From contig CM074135.1 of NCBI GenBank assembly GCA_037178625.1, forward strand, positions 1,304,001 to 1,368,000: 64,000 nt of DNA. Reading direction: 5' to 3'. Origin of the DNA: Skeletonema tropicum. Its lineage: Eukaryota > Bacillariophyta > Thalassiosirophyceae > Thalassiosirales > Thalassiosiraceae. Under the pieces are notes generated by a model. That model saw only the letters and a list, made by a program, of their open reading frames with translations, was not told where the DNA came from and searched no databases. Shown piece after piece: positions 1 to 10,457 of this stretch. The translations under genes were made by a program, and so were the position numbers. Positions within the stretch are counted from its first letter, which is position 1, and each line of letters begins with the position of its first letter.

Positions 1-1322
1 TGACGAAATATACAAGTGTAATCCCAGTCCACGCTACGCAACACATTCCGTGAAGAGATAACGACAGGCGAGCACGGTCATACAGCTCAATTTCATCAAC
101 ACTCCTCCCCCTCTTTGCAGTTCTGAACAATCTCCTCTTTTCATAGTAGCGAAAAATAATTGTCAAATAGAAAGAGCAACTGACGAACATGGTCACTGAC
201 CATACAATCAAGTTGTCGCAGAAAGGAAATAAGAACCCGCAGAAAGTAGAAATTGACTCTAGTGCTGAAACAATAATCTTCTTCTTCCACGGTTGAGTAA
301 GCTTCTCTCCATCAAATTCAGGAGCATCAATACATTCCGTCATGAGAGTCATCAGGCCAGCCAGTGGGGTCCACTCACACCAGCGTATCAAATGCACCCT
401 ACTCTTGAGTATAGGATCAATTAACACTGGGACTGGAAATGACACCATAATGATCATCGTTGCCACTGCAATCATTTGGACAACTAACCCCCCAGCCAAA
501 ATACCCGAGATTTGTAGAGAACCAATCATGGATCGCCGATGTCTTGATTCCAAGGATGGCGCTGCACTACCAAACAAATTCATTTCCCAAAATAACGGTC
601 CATGTTTCATTGTGACAGCAGTAGAGAGGATTGATAGTTCAACTAGTGCTGCATTTCTCTCAGTCCCTTCGAGCCACTGTATCTGCTCCGGTGGAGTTAT
701 CCAATAGGCAAAAAAGATGAGCCCAACCCACGTAATGACGGAGTATGTCGATGCTCGAAAGAGGAGAGCGTCCACATTTGCCACGTCGTCGTCAAGCGAG
801 ATGACGCTGAGAGGGTCCACAATACCTTGCTTTGGTGATGATGTACATTCGATTTGATTTGCGCAGGAGGGAGTCTTTCACTCGACAATTTTTTTCACCA
901 ACTGCAAGTTTGGCATTATCTGCAACCTCTTTGGTGCTTCTATTGGCAGGAGATGAGCGTGGGGCATTGTTTGTCAGTATTTTGCTGCTGCTGTTGCTAC
1001 TGCTGTTGGGATTGCTAGTAGTAGCATCGTTCAAGTCAACTTCGAGATGAGACACGCTTGATTTCATGTTCAACAAAGTCTGCCACGTCGAATTGTGTCC
1101 GCTCCAGAGCATATTCTTTCCCATTGGCGTCATTTTCACTTTCAACTGCATCTTCATCATCTAGCAGCGGGACCACTTCATTGTCTCTCGGGGTGTCATC
1201 AGTGCTTTTGTTCGAATGCACTGGCGTATCTGAGGAGGCCTCCACAGCGTCGTCTGCGTCATCCTTATTTGGACCATCTTTGCTGCCCTAGGAGTATTTT
1301 CCACTGTCGAGACTTCCGCCAT
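1..1322 (-). CDS. Multi-pass membrane sensor kinase paralogue, truncated by the window edge
   Basis: The reverse strand encodes an acidic N-terminus and then several hydrophobic segments that align along their length with the membrane domain of the gene at 4774-8330. Shared landmarks are an IDP-x4-RVHLIRWCEW stretch and an FPFC segment. Kinase domains would lie beyond position 1. ATG is taken at 1322. The reading changes frame about 1290-1305 (net -1/+2), about 1036-1050 (+1) and somewhere in 800-890 (+1); an unrecognised intron in the Ser/Asn-rich linker could explain the later ones. The frame is open from about 838 to the edge. That it is a sensor kinase is inferred only from its paralogue. 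Confidence 0.6.
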
Positions 1323-1771
1323 TGCTCGTTTATAATATTTCAGCACTCAGCACAAAGCACCGCAATGGCTGTGTCACCTGAGCGACGGCGAGGCTCTATT
1401 ATGTTGTGAGATCCGGTCCAAATTATGCACGTATTTTGCCACCGCAAAAGAACGTGATGCGAAGGGATTGGTGTCGCCAGCCTTTCGCCTTAGAGCCTTA
1501 GCTTCCTATGTGTAATAAGGTGCCGACAATAGCTTGGCTAGCGAGCTTTGTTCATTTCCGATCCTAGTGTCTAACGAGTGTTGGCCAGCTGTGCGTGTGC
1601 CCAGTGCCCTATAGTCCCGCTTGCCTTCCGTCTTGTTATATACTGACGTAGTGTATCAGCCTGTATCAGCGATGTTAGGCGATTTACATAGGAATATGTT
1701 ACATAATGTTGAAGGGCTTCACCTTGTAGCTTGCTACTACTAAAGACTACAAAGCACAGTTGTGGCAATGG

Positions 1772-1950
1772 TTGTGGTGATGGACAGGCAAGCGGGTGTC
1801 CGGACTCTATCCCCACTTTTCCGTCATCCCCTGGTCTGAGCGAGCTTGCTTGCTGCCGCCCTGCCATTCTCTTTTGGTTGTTCGTGCAACCAATGCATTC
1901 ATTGCATCGTGTGGGTTTTTCGCATCGGTTGTCTAGATAGTTTTAAGCGT
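1772..1950 (+). repeat. Repeat R1, copy 1 (179 bp)
   Basis: This 179-bp block recurs at 4148-4326 with no difference that I can see. Sequence on either side of the copies is unrelated. It has no coding signal and no terminal inverted repeats that I can see. Confidence 0.85.
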
Positions 1951-2569
1951 AAACCCATGCTAGTGCTAGAGAATCTACCGCTGCGCCATGGGGCCAGCGG
2001 CTTCATCGGTGGTGGCGTATTTATCGAGTTCACACAACAATATTTAGAGCAGCCACCGTCACCTCCGACAAACTCCTCTGTTGGTTGAGAGATGCCATTT
2101 CCGATAACCTTCTGAAGGTGTCCGCCGGCTTGGGCACGTATGAAAATATGAGCCCCCACAGGATCTTCTTTTGGGTAAAGAGTGGTAAATACCTTTCACG
2201 ATAACCTTCCGATTGTTCTTGGTTTGAGAGCTTCAGTAGTATTTTTAACATGAAAGTACGAAATTGCTCCCTAAAGAGGTCCGTTGGGTAAGGATCGGTA
2301 TATTGCTCAAAACTAACAGAGGCACGACTACTCAATTTCTTTGCTGGGGTCCCCCCGACGTTCTCCCTGCTGTGTGTATGAATTTATTTCACGCTGCAAT
2401 ATGGAATTACACCTCCCCTCCCTTCAGGAAAAATTAACAAACAAATGAGAAAAATAATGGTCTGAAGGGAGGGGTTGGGTGGCCGCAGGCGCACAAGGGG
2501 AAGAGGAAGGAAAGGCCATGGTGGAAATAGGGTGGGGTTGGGAGATGAGGATGATGAGAGTAGCAGACA

Positions 2570-3680
2570 GTGGATGGTTTCGGATGCTGGGGCTCCAACG
2601 TCAGTTGACACTGTTTCTCGCAAGGGAGCTGTGTTCCATTTAACGCACCAACCTGGACCAATCGACAGGATGGGGCAGAACTTTCGAGTCGCCGCGGGTG
2701 CTGGAGCTTCTAACGACACAGCCCCAACCAGGCGGAGTTCTGAACTGATGGAGGAGTGGAACTTTCGAGTCGCAACGAGTGCTGGAGCTTCTAACGACAC
2801 AGCCTCACCGCGGAGTTCCAACTCAGATAATGCAACAATTGATGGTGGGTCTTCAAAGTCAGTTGGCACTGCTCCTCAAAAGGGAGCAGTGTGCCACTTA
2901 ACGCACCACCCTGGTCAGGTGGGGCAGAACTTTCGAGTCGCCGCGGGTGCTGGAGCTTCTCACGACACAGCCCCAACAAGGCGGAGTTCTGAACTGACGG
3001 AGGAGGGGAACTTTCGAGTCGCTACGGGTGCTGGAGCTTCTAACGACACAGCCTCACAGCGGAGTTTCAACCCAATTGGAGATGAAGCAGTAGTATCCAA
3101 GCGGTGTGATGGGGTCGCTAACAGTAGGCCCGGGGAGTAAACCCTTACGATTACAACAACAAAATCCGCAATCTTTCACCCCAAGGTATGTCATCTGTTG
3201 TTAATAAAGTTCATTATAATTGCGCTGTGATTATCGCTCCTTAAGTGGGTGCCCATATCACTCCTTTGGTTGGAAAACGCAACAATTGATGGCAGTCGAT
3301 TCGCGGGATGGTGAGGGAACCAGGTTGATGAATGTAGCAGGTTGATGAATGCGGGTGAAGGGTCTCCAAAGTCAGTTGACAGTGCTCTTCGAAAAAAGAC
3401 ACTGTTCCAGGAATCTAGCCACCCTGGACCTATTGGCAGGGTGGGGCAGAACTTGCGATTCGCGGCGTGGGCTGGAGCTTCTAACGACACAGCCCCTAGG
3501 CGGAGTTCTGAACTGACAGAGGAGAGGGACTTGCGAAGTGGGTGTTGGAGCTTCTAACGACACAACACCTCAGCGGAATTCCAGATGGACAGTCTGATTG
3601 GAACTTTCGAGTTGCTGGAAATGCTGGACCGTCGAATAAGTTCGCACCAAGGCGGAGCTCCAACCCGATTTGTAGATGAA
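2570..3680 (+). repeat. Degenerate nested tandem array (81-bp and 249-bp periods)
   Basis: A core beginning AACTTTCGAGTCGC and running through a GGAGCTTCTAACGACACAGCC-like stretch occurs at 2679, 2760, 2928 and 3009, and in decayed form at 3450, about 3528 and 3601. Spacing is 81 bp within pairs and 249 bp between pairs (2679 to 2928, 2760 to 3009). A third long unit starts near 3361. Both strands stay open for long stretches, so the repetitive predicted peptides are probably a by-product of the repeat. Confidence 0.8.
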
Positions 3681-3941
3681 GCGGTAGTGTCCAAGTGGCG
3701 ACAGAGAACTTCGAGTACATGACAAAAAAATTTTCCTTTCTCTCTTTTTTATCAATTCCAGGAATTCTTTGTGACAGCACTTGCCGCTTGGTTTAGGACA
3801 AGGAATTCTGTTCGTGAGGTCAGCCCAACAGTGAGCCTGTTAGCGATGAACATATCACGCCGGCCTGATACATGTCGCCGTGTCATTCATCGCTGGGTGG
3901 GGTGTCAAGCTCCCAGTTGCTTTGACCTCTTCAGGTCGGGT

Positions 3942-4147
3942 GGGCTCTCGAAAACATCCAAAAGATGTTCCCGTCTGCAACTGGGGTGTGGGTTCGCATC
4001 GTAGATTTAACCCACACAGTTTCGGCACCACACCCACAGTCTGTCTGTTGTGTTTGATGAAAGGAACCTCCTCAAGTATCCCTTGAGTGCATGCAGAGAA
4101 GGACAGAGCGATGATGAGCAAGAACCGAGGTCCAGTCTATGACTTGA
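3942..4147 (+). repeat. Repeat R2, copy 1 (206 bp)
   Basis: This block recurs at 4352-4557, exactly 410 bp downstream. It is followed immediately by R1 copy 2, so the order is R2, R1, a 25-bp spacer, R2. The ends do not follow the TG...CA rule of long terminal repeats. Confidence 0.85.
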
Positions 4148-4326
4148 TTGTGGTGATGGACAGGCAAGCGGGTGTCCGGACTCTATCCCCACTTTTCCGT
4201 CATCCCCTGGTCTGAGCGAGCTTGCTTGCTGCCGCCCTGCCATTCTCTTTTGGTTGTTCGTGCAACCAATGCATTCATTGCATCGTGTGGGTTTTTCGCA
4301 TCGGTTGTCTAGATAGTTTTAAGCGT
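4148..4326 (+). repeat. Repeat R1, copy 2 (179 bp)
   Basis: Second copy of the block at 1772-1950. It begins at the base after R2 copy 1 and ends 25 bp before R2 copy 2. Confidence 0.85.
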
Positions 4327-4351
4327 CCCACTCCCCACCCTTTGACCAAAC

Positions 4352-4557
4352 GGGCTCTCGAAAACATCCAAAAGATGTTCCCGTCTGCAACTGGGGTGTG
4401 GGTTCGCATCGTAGATTTAACCCACACAGTTTCGGCACCACACCCACAGTCTGTCTGTTGTGTTTGATGAAAGGAACCTCCTCAAGTATCCCTTGAGTGC
4501 ATGCAGAGAAGGACAGAGCGATGATGAGCAAGAACCGAGGTCCAGTCTATGACTTGA
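4352..4557 (+). repeat. Repeat R2, copy 2 (206 bp)
   Basis: Direct repeat of 3942-4147, with the same length and orientation. Homology ends sharply after GACTTGA in both copies. Confidence 0.85.
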
Positions 4558-4773
4558 CTTGTGGATTGTGGCTCCATGTTGAAGCATAGGCAAGAGGTAC
4601 TTGTTAACTGTCTCTGAACTCTCTACGGTTCTTGCAGTTGAATCGTCGCTACACGTATCGACAGAAGTATTGCTTATCTTATTATTTTACGGTGACGCTC
4701 TCTTTTTTAAATAAAATAATAGAAAAACCACCTCTGCCCCGATAGGCGGCGAACTCGGGACAATCACGTGAAC

Positions 4774-7700
4774 ATGGCGTCAACTGCGCCATCCCTTGTT
4801 GGGGAGGACGACACCACAATAGAGTCCTCTTTGGGGTTGAGGCGTCGGAAAAATAATAATAATGAGCCATCATCGGCAAACAAAGCACAGGCTCCTTTGG
4901 AAGATCAACACTTGAATGAGCCGCAACTTCAACCTACAAGTGAAAACGATGAACCCGACAGCCAATCCGCTCCTGCATTCGTGGACAGCATCATGAGTGG
5001 AATGCGACCCTCACAGGAAGACGCATCTGCGCATCGGTGGGCCATATCTACGATCGACAAACACTTTCGCTACTTCGCAATATGGAACATTTGCACTTAT
5101 TTCGCGCTGGTTGTGATAGTTTATGCGGTAGTGCCGGCTGAGAACATCGTGTATCTCGATGGTGTGGAACAACGGAGTGCTATTATGGCCATGTCTTTGA
5201 TTGCAGTGTCGTTCCTATCGAGAGTTTTGCCGCTGATAGGAGGGGGTATTGCCACGGATAACAAGAAGAAGACCTACATTAGTGGAATTTTTATTGGTGG
5301 TTTGACCGTTCAAGTTGTTGCATTCTGCACAGACTTTTTAATGGCATTCTTTGCCGTGCCAGTTGTAATTGATCCTGTATTGGGCACGCGTGTGCACGTA
5401 TTACGTTGGTGCGAATGGTGTCCTTGTGCCACATTTATGACTTTCATGATGGAGGGAGCCGATCTTTATTGGTCGGGAGATGCTCCTCCTCCAGATTATT
5501 TGCGTAGTAAATATTTGCATGCCTGCACTCAGGGTGGTGCGGTCTTTTTAGGGCTGTTGTTTCCTTTCTGTCCGGGGTTGAAAACATGGCTATGTGCAAT
5601 GGTAACCGCGTGCTGTCTCTATTTGACGAATTATCCAAGAATGTGGAATCGTCGGAGAGCTGTCCCAGACACTTTGAAGGACGGTGCTACAGTGGAGGAA
5701 GCGGAAAGATTTAATGCTGCCAAAATCGCTTTACGTCTCAGACTGTTTACCACGTTTGTTTGGAGCATCATCGTGGCGCTGTATTTCTTGTCCTCAGTTG
5801 GACCGAGGTTTACCTCTGAGGGATCTATTCTTAGAAATCCAGCAGCAAATATGATTTGTGAATGCTTCTTTGACGTGCTATCGAAGGTTCTATTCTTGGC
5901 AGTTATCGTGGATGTACACTATACGATATTCGACCCATCGTCAAGAGGCGGAGCGTCGGTTGAACGAACTCAGACAATTGATGAGTGCTGTTTGGGAAAG
6001 CTCTAGTGACGTAATAGCAATTTCTGCGAGGGCCGGTCCAAACAGAGGCGCTTCTGTGATGCTTAGTCCTGCATTCTTTGGCTTGAAGATAAAGCGAGGA
6101 CCATTAAGAAAACTCTCCATGAATACCGTCAAAGGCATGTTTCGGGAGAAATCTATTTTATATCAATTATCAGGGAACGCATTCCAAGCTGAAAAGAAAC
6201 AAGACAGCTGCGTCGACGATGACATGATTTCAAATATTGAGCAAACAGGATTTGATATAATCGATTCTAATGCAAGGGGTGTCTCATTTGATGATGGCGA
6301 GTTTAAACCCGATAGAGATGCACTGAGAGCAATATCTGATGTCGTTGTCAAGGCATGGGAAAACACAGAGAAAGAAAAAATATTCACACATGATCTTCTC
6401 TGGAGAGAAAATGGCAAAGATTACATAATCCGGTCAGAGGCAAAAGTCAACCGCCTGGACCCAAACGCTCTGATTGTTATCATACGAGATATTTCGGAGC
6501 GTGTGAGGGCATTTGAGGCGGAGAAGCAAATATTGTTTGAAACCACCTCACGGCAAAAGGATGCTGAAGCTAACCGGTTCACTCGGCATGAGGTTAAGAA
6601 CGGGCTACTTGCGGCTCTTGGCTTGTATGAGAGCTTGTGTGATGCCCAAAGCCGCCAACTCTCAAATACTAATACCCAGATAACTCCCATCGCTTTTGAC
6701 CTTGGCGGTGCTGCTGATAGTGGAGATGATGTTATTCGGTGTTTGAACGAATTAGGGAAAAGTCTTCACGAGACACTGGATAGCGTGCTCGCTGAGGCAA
6801 TGACGAGGGACCTTATCCATGATTTATATCGACCACATAGAGAGAAAATTGATGTTGCATTAGTACTCAGCGGTGGAGTGTTTGAAGGACAAAGCTTCGA
6901 TGGCGGAGGCAATCTTACTCGATTCCCGTTGGTTACGCGCCCATCGCCGCTCCCGATGTTTTACTTCGATCATCAACTCATTAGGTACTTGCACAGACAA
7001 GCGTTGAGCAACGCTTGTAAGTATGGCAAAATCGGCGGTGTCGTACTGACAGAAATTATTTACAACGAGGAGCGGATGGACCTAGAAATAAATGTGATCA
7101 ATCTACCTGGTGAACATTACGATAGAATCCTTGCAATGGGTGCTAAAGCCGAAGAGGCCGTGTTTTTGAAGGGCGGACAAATACATGAAACGTTCCGTAG
7201 CGACGCAGACAGTGCATTGAGCAAAAAATCGGAAATAGCTGCTCCTCCTGGAGACGGTGGATGGTGAGTTTATATGTGACGAAACAATTTGTATTCCTAA
7301 CAAGAAGTGATGTAGAGCTAACAACTCGTCTACGATGTCCCTACTTTTGCAGGATTATGGACAAATGCGCTAAAATTATGAAAGGCAAATGCTCCATCAA
7401 ATTCGAAGAGACGAAAACTGTGTTTACATTAAAGATGCCTGCGAAGCCCTTTGGTTCACAGAGAATAACGACGCCAATAGACATAAAGACATTTAAATTA
7501 CCCGAAAAAATTTGGGGTATTGCGATCGATGATTCCAAGATCCAGATGAAGCTACTTGGTAAATTCTTCGAATTTGCAGGCATACCGAGTGATAGAGTCC
7601 ATGTTTTTGGCAAAAATAATGATGAAATCATGGGATTTGTTGACTTCGTTGTGAAGTTCATGGAAGAAAACAAGGGCGAGCACGTCTTGCTTATAGCAGA

Positions 7701-8330
7701 CGAAAACCTTGACGTGATGGATGAGGCATCCAAACACACAACAATTTCTGGGTCGCAGCTGGTAGAGAATATTAGGTTGCGCTTGCTTCCGGAGCAAGAA
7801 ATGTTACTTGTTGCTCTGATAAGATCGGCTAACTGATTCATCAAGTGATGTTGCGATTTACAACTCACGGGCACACGGATTTTTACCCAAGGCACCAATA
7901 AAGAAAGCAAATATCTTGGAAACTCTAGCACCTTTGTGGATGGCAAGATATCCTGAAGTAGTTGGAGACGAAGATGACTCATTCCCATCTGGAAGCACGC
8001 GGAAGTCACGAGCAGATTCATTCTCGTCATTAGAATCATCTGCATCTCTCAATGAAGCAGTAGCAACAACACCAATTGAAATTGTTTCATATGGTGAAGG
8101 AAATCAGTATCCTTTTCTCAAAAGGGAAGATAATGGAAGATCGGGTTCTGAGGCAGAACATATGGGAGAAGCTACACGCACTCAAAGGCGATTTATTGAC
8201 CCTGCAAGTTGGTTCCAAGATCATCACCGCTGTAGGAATGATCAATTCCTTCCGCGATGCTCAATCTAATGAGGACCTAATGGAGAGATGGAATTTACTT
8301 CAGGAACAGATATTATCGTTTGCATCGTAA
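4774..8330 (+). CDS. Multi-pass membrane hybrid histidine kinase with receiver and HPt domains
   Basis: Order: acidic N-terminus, about six or seven hydrophobic segments (4774-5930), a coiled linker (QEAERRLNELRQLM), a PAS-like region ending in a VIIRDISER-type segment, an H-box-like helix (RHEVKNGLLAA, His codon 6587), an N-box (LSNACKYG), a weak glycine box, a receiver domain (paired Asp in AIDDSK, candidate acceptor Asp in LLIADEN, Lys in LPKAP) and an HPt helix (LHALKGD, His codon 8175). All parts of a His-Asp-His phosphorelay are thus in one chain; the signal sensed is unknown. An 89-nt GT-AG intron lies at 7264-7352. Three +1 frame changes are needed: about 5920-5960, 7822-7836 (at AAC-TGA) and about 8064-8125. 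The upstream GTG at 4768 is not needed; ATG is at 4774. Confidence 0.75.
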
Positions 8331-8387
8331 CTAACTCATCGTAACTCATAGTGATTAAAACTATAGTATCGTATGCTGTTAAGGACT

Positions 8388-9984
8388 CTATCCACTCTTC
8401 CAATTACTTCGAGTGCTGGCTGCCTGTTGGAAGATTCTAGACAGTAATGCCCACGCTAATACCATGCCCACCACTGTTCCGATGGTGACACGAGTGAAGG
8501 CCGTCGGATGATCTTCAATGTGATTCGTCAAGTTCATGCCAAAAATTGATCCTACGAACGATCCAATCGCCACGCACAGCGATGCTACACTCAACAACGT
8601 ATTGATGAATAGCAATCTATTCCGTATCGCATCCAGCTGCATCGAAATTTGCTCCTCTGTAGTTATGATTTGACCTTTCAACAAATCCAACTCGTTGACG
8701 ATACTTAATGCTTGCTGCAAGTACACTTCCAAAATTAACTCTGGCTCGTCACTTTCTTCGTGCAAAATCTCTTCGGGCACTGGTTGAAGGAATCTTTCTG
8801 GATGTGTCAGTAGGCGAGATAGATTCATTAATGTCATATCTTCAGTCATCGTCAAGTACTTCGTTCATAGCACGAACGAATCCTTGAACTCTACTCTCCA
8901 TCATCTTGACTTCGTCTTTGTGCAGACGAAGTCTTTCTTGAGCATGCTCTCCTGGGCCACTACTCCTCTTTTGGCCTGGAGCATCTCCTCGAAGTTCACT
9001 CATGGCCACAGTGGATCGATGGTGGACTTTTCTAGCGTCCACCACCAACATTGCCGTTACAGTTTGGAGAACAGCATCGACTGATTGGAGCTCAAACGCC
9101 ATATTGTCCCAGTTCATTTTTTGAAGTGCTTCCCATTCATCTTCGACAATTTCATCCTCAGATGAAACAATCTCAGTATTGTCGCTTAAAGTAGAATCTT
9201 TCTTGTCATCGTTACCTGCCTGATGACTTCCAACACCAGTCTCAAATTCAGCACTACTCCTCGACTTTTTCATCGTACTAGCACCTGATGATTTTGGTGG
9301 TCGTTCTTTCCCAAACACTTGATTTTCCATCTCAGTGATACCTCCTCTCACTCTTCGCTCCAGATCAATCAAGATGGAGTCTGCACCATCGGGAACTATA
9401 ACCAGCAATCTATCCCTTAGTACAATCGCGCGTAATGGATCGAAATTTAGAAGCATAACATGCCGTCGTACCATGAGTTGTGGTTCATTGGAAGAAGAGA
9501 ATGGCGTCACAAGCCGACGCATATCACGTGGATGGAGATACCCCCCCAACCGTTCTTTATGTCGTTTGTGAAAAATTTTGTGATGTCCAGATCGTTCCAA
9601 ACTATCGTGATGTAGCAAAGATGTTTTGTTGGAAGGTGGTGACTCATTATATGATAATAACCTATCATCTTTCGTTATGGTATCACGTTGTTGTATACTG
9701 CTGCTCTGTCTTTCAACGTTTGATATCCTACAAGACTCTGTAATCAACGCCACCACATAATTGTACAGCGCTCTCAATGTCATGGTAGAATACTCTGTCC
9801 CTCCATCTTCACGTAGCTCGAAGACAACTATTTGATGCAATCGTTCTTCAAGTAGGGGAGTATGAGTATGGGCATGAGTTGTCAAATTAATTCGCGCATC
9901 TCTTTGATTACTGGCACTGAAAAAGTTGAAGTAGGATTTGTTGCTTGTGCGTGACTTTGCAGCCACTGATCGACGGGGCAGCAT
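8388..9984 (-). CDS. CorA/MRS2/ALR-type magnesium transporter
   Basis: The N-terminal two thirds is soluble and charged, including a stretch on DPLRAIVLRDRLLVIVPDG typical of MRS2-like proteins. Two C-terminal membrane helices follow, and the signature GMN sits at the end of the first (GSIFGMN). The family forms pentameric Mg2+ channels in mitochondrial, plastid or other membranes; location here is unclear. The first reading ends at TGA 8842-8844 just after LDDD, and a second begins in the +1 frame with EDMTLMNL. Together they rebuild the acidic LDDDEDM stretch of this family. Skipping one T of GAC-TGA-A joins them. Convergent with the kinase gene, with 57 bp between stops. Confidence 0.85.
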
Positions 9985-10457
9985 GATGATGATATGGAAG
10001 GGCAGCCTACGGTTATTCTTTGACTCCTATATACCTGCCACTGCGAGAGTTTTGCTATAGCATGATGATCTACTTATGATGATCATGATCATGAGTCATG
10101 AGATGATGCTCTAGCTAAGTATGCTGTTCTCGTTATCGCTACTGTCTGTTGTTTAGTTTGTCTTTGTCTTGTGACGCTTGTGATGTGACGCTGTGATAAA
10201 AATGAAAATAGACACATCACGGGAAACGGCGCGCTCCCCCGCCAACACCAATGCACCAACCACGTCTCAGGTCTCAGACAACAGACAACTCACGCACAAC
10301 CATCCCCCGTTCTTGGTAGGTATCGCAGCGCAGCACTATTCTAAAGGAGTACTCCTAGTCAATTACCAACCAGTGCTTTGGCTCAGCTAATCATTGCGTG
10401 TATCGACTGAAACGCTCATCGTAATCACTTACCAACTACGTACAAATATTATTTACC
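9985..10457. other. Divergent intergenic region
   Basis: 473 bp between the start codons of the MRS2-type gene and the F-box-like gene. It contains a short ATGATGATC/GATCATGATCATGA-rich stretch near 10060-10105. I see no gene in it. It presumably holds both promoters, but no core element is clear enough to call. Confidence 0.5.

Larger units (their letters stand above)
1323..4773. repeat. Repeat-rich island between two divergent sensor kinase genes
   Basis: This 3.4-kb stretch has no gene I can support. It holds two dispersed repeat pairs (179 bp and 206 bp) and a degenerate tandem array, listed separately. A reverse-strand reading at 2030-2335 (about 100 codons, TTG start, no recognisable domain) has protein-like composition and may be a gene fragment. 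The plus-strand reading at 2475-3140 is open only because it lies in the tandem array, which is also open on the other strand. Promoters of both flanking genes should lie at its two ends. Confidence 0.6.

Noticed and set aside
342..707. Plus-strand reading of 121 codons
   Set aside because: It is antisense to the left sensor kinase, whose membrane segments align with the paralogue at 4774.
5914..5947. 34-nt GTAC...AAGAG intron to explain the kinase frame change
   Set aside because: The length class would restore frame, but the donor and acceptor are weak and such an intron would be very short; left as a frame change.
8076..8090. TTG as a separate start for the HPt reading
   Set aside because: The HPt reading continues the receiver-containing protein; an independent gene of 84 codons is less likely.
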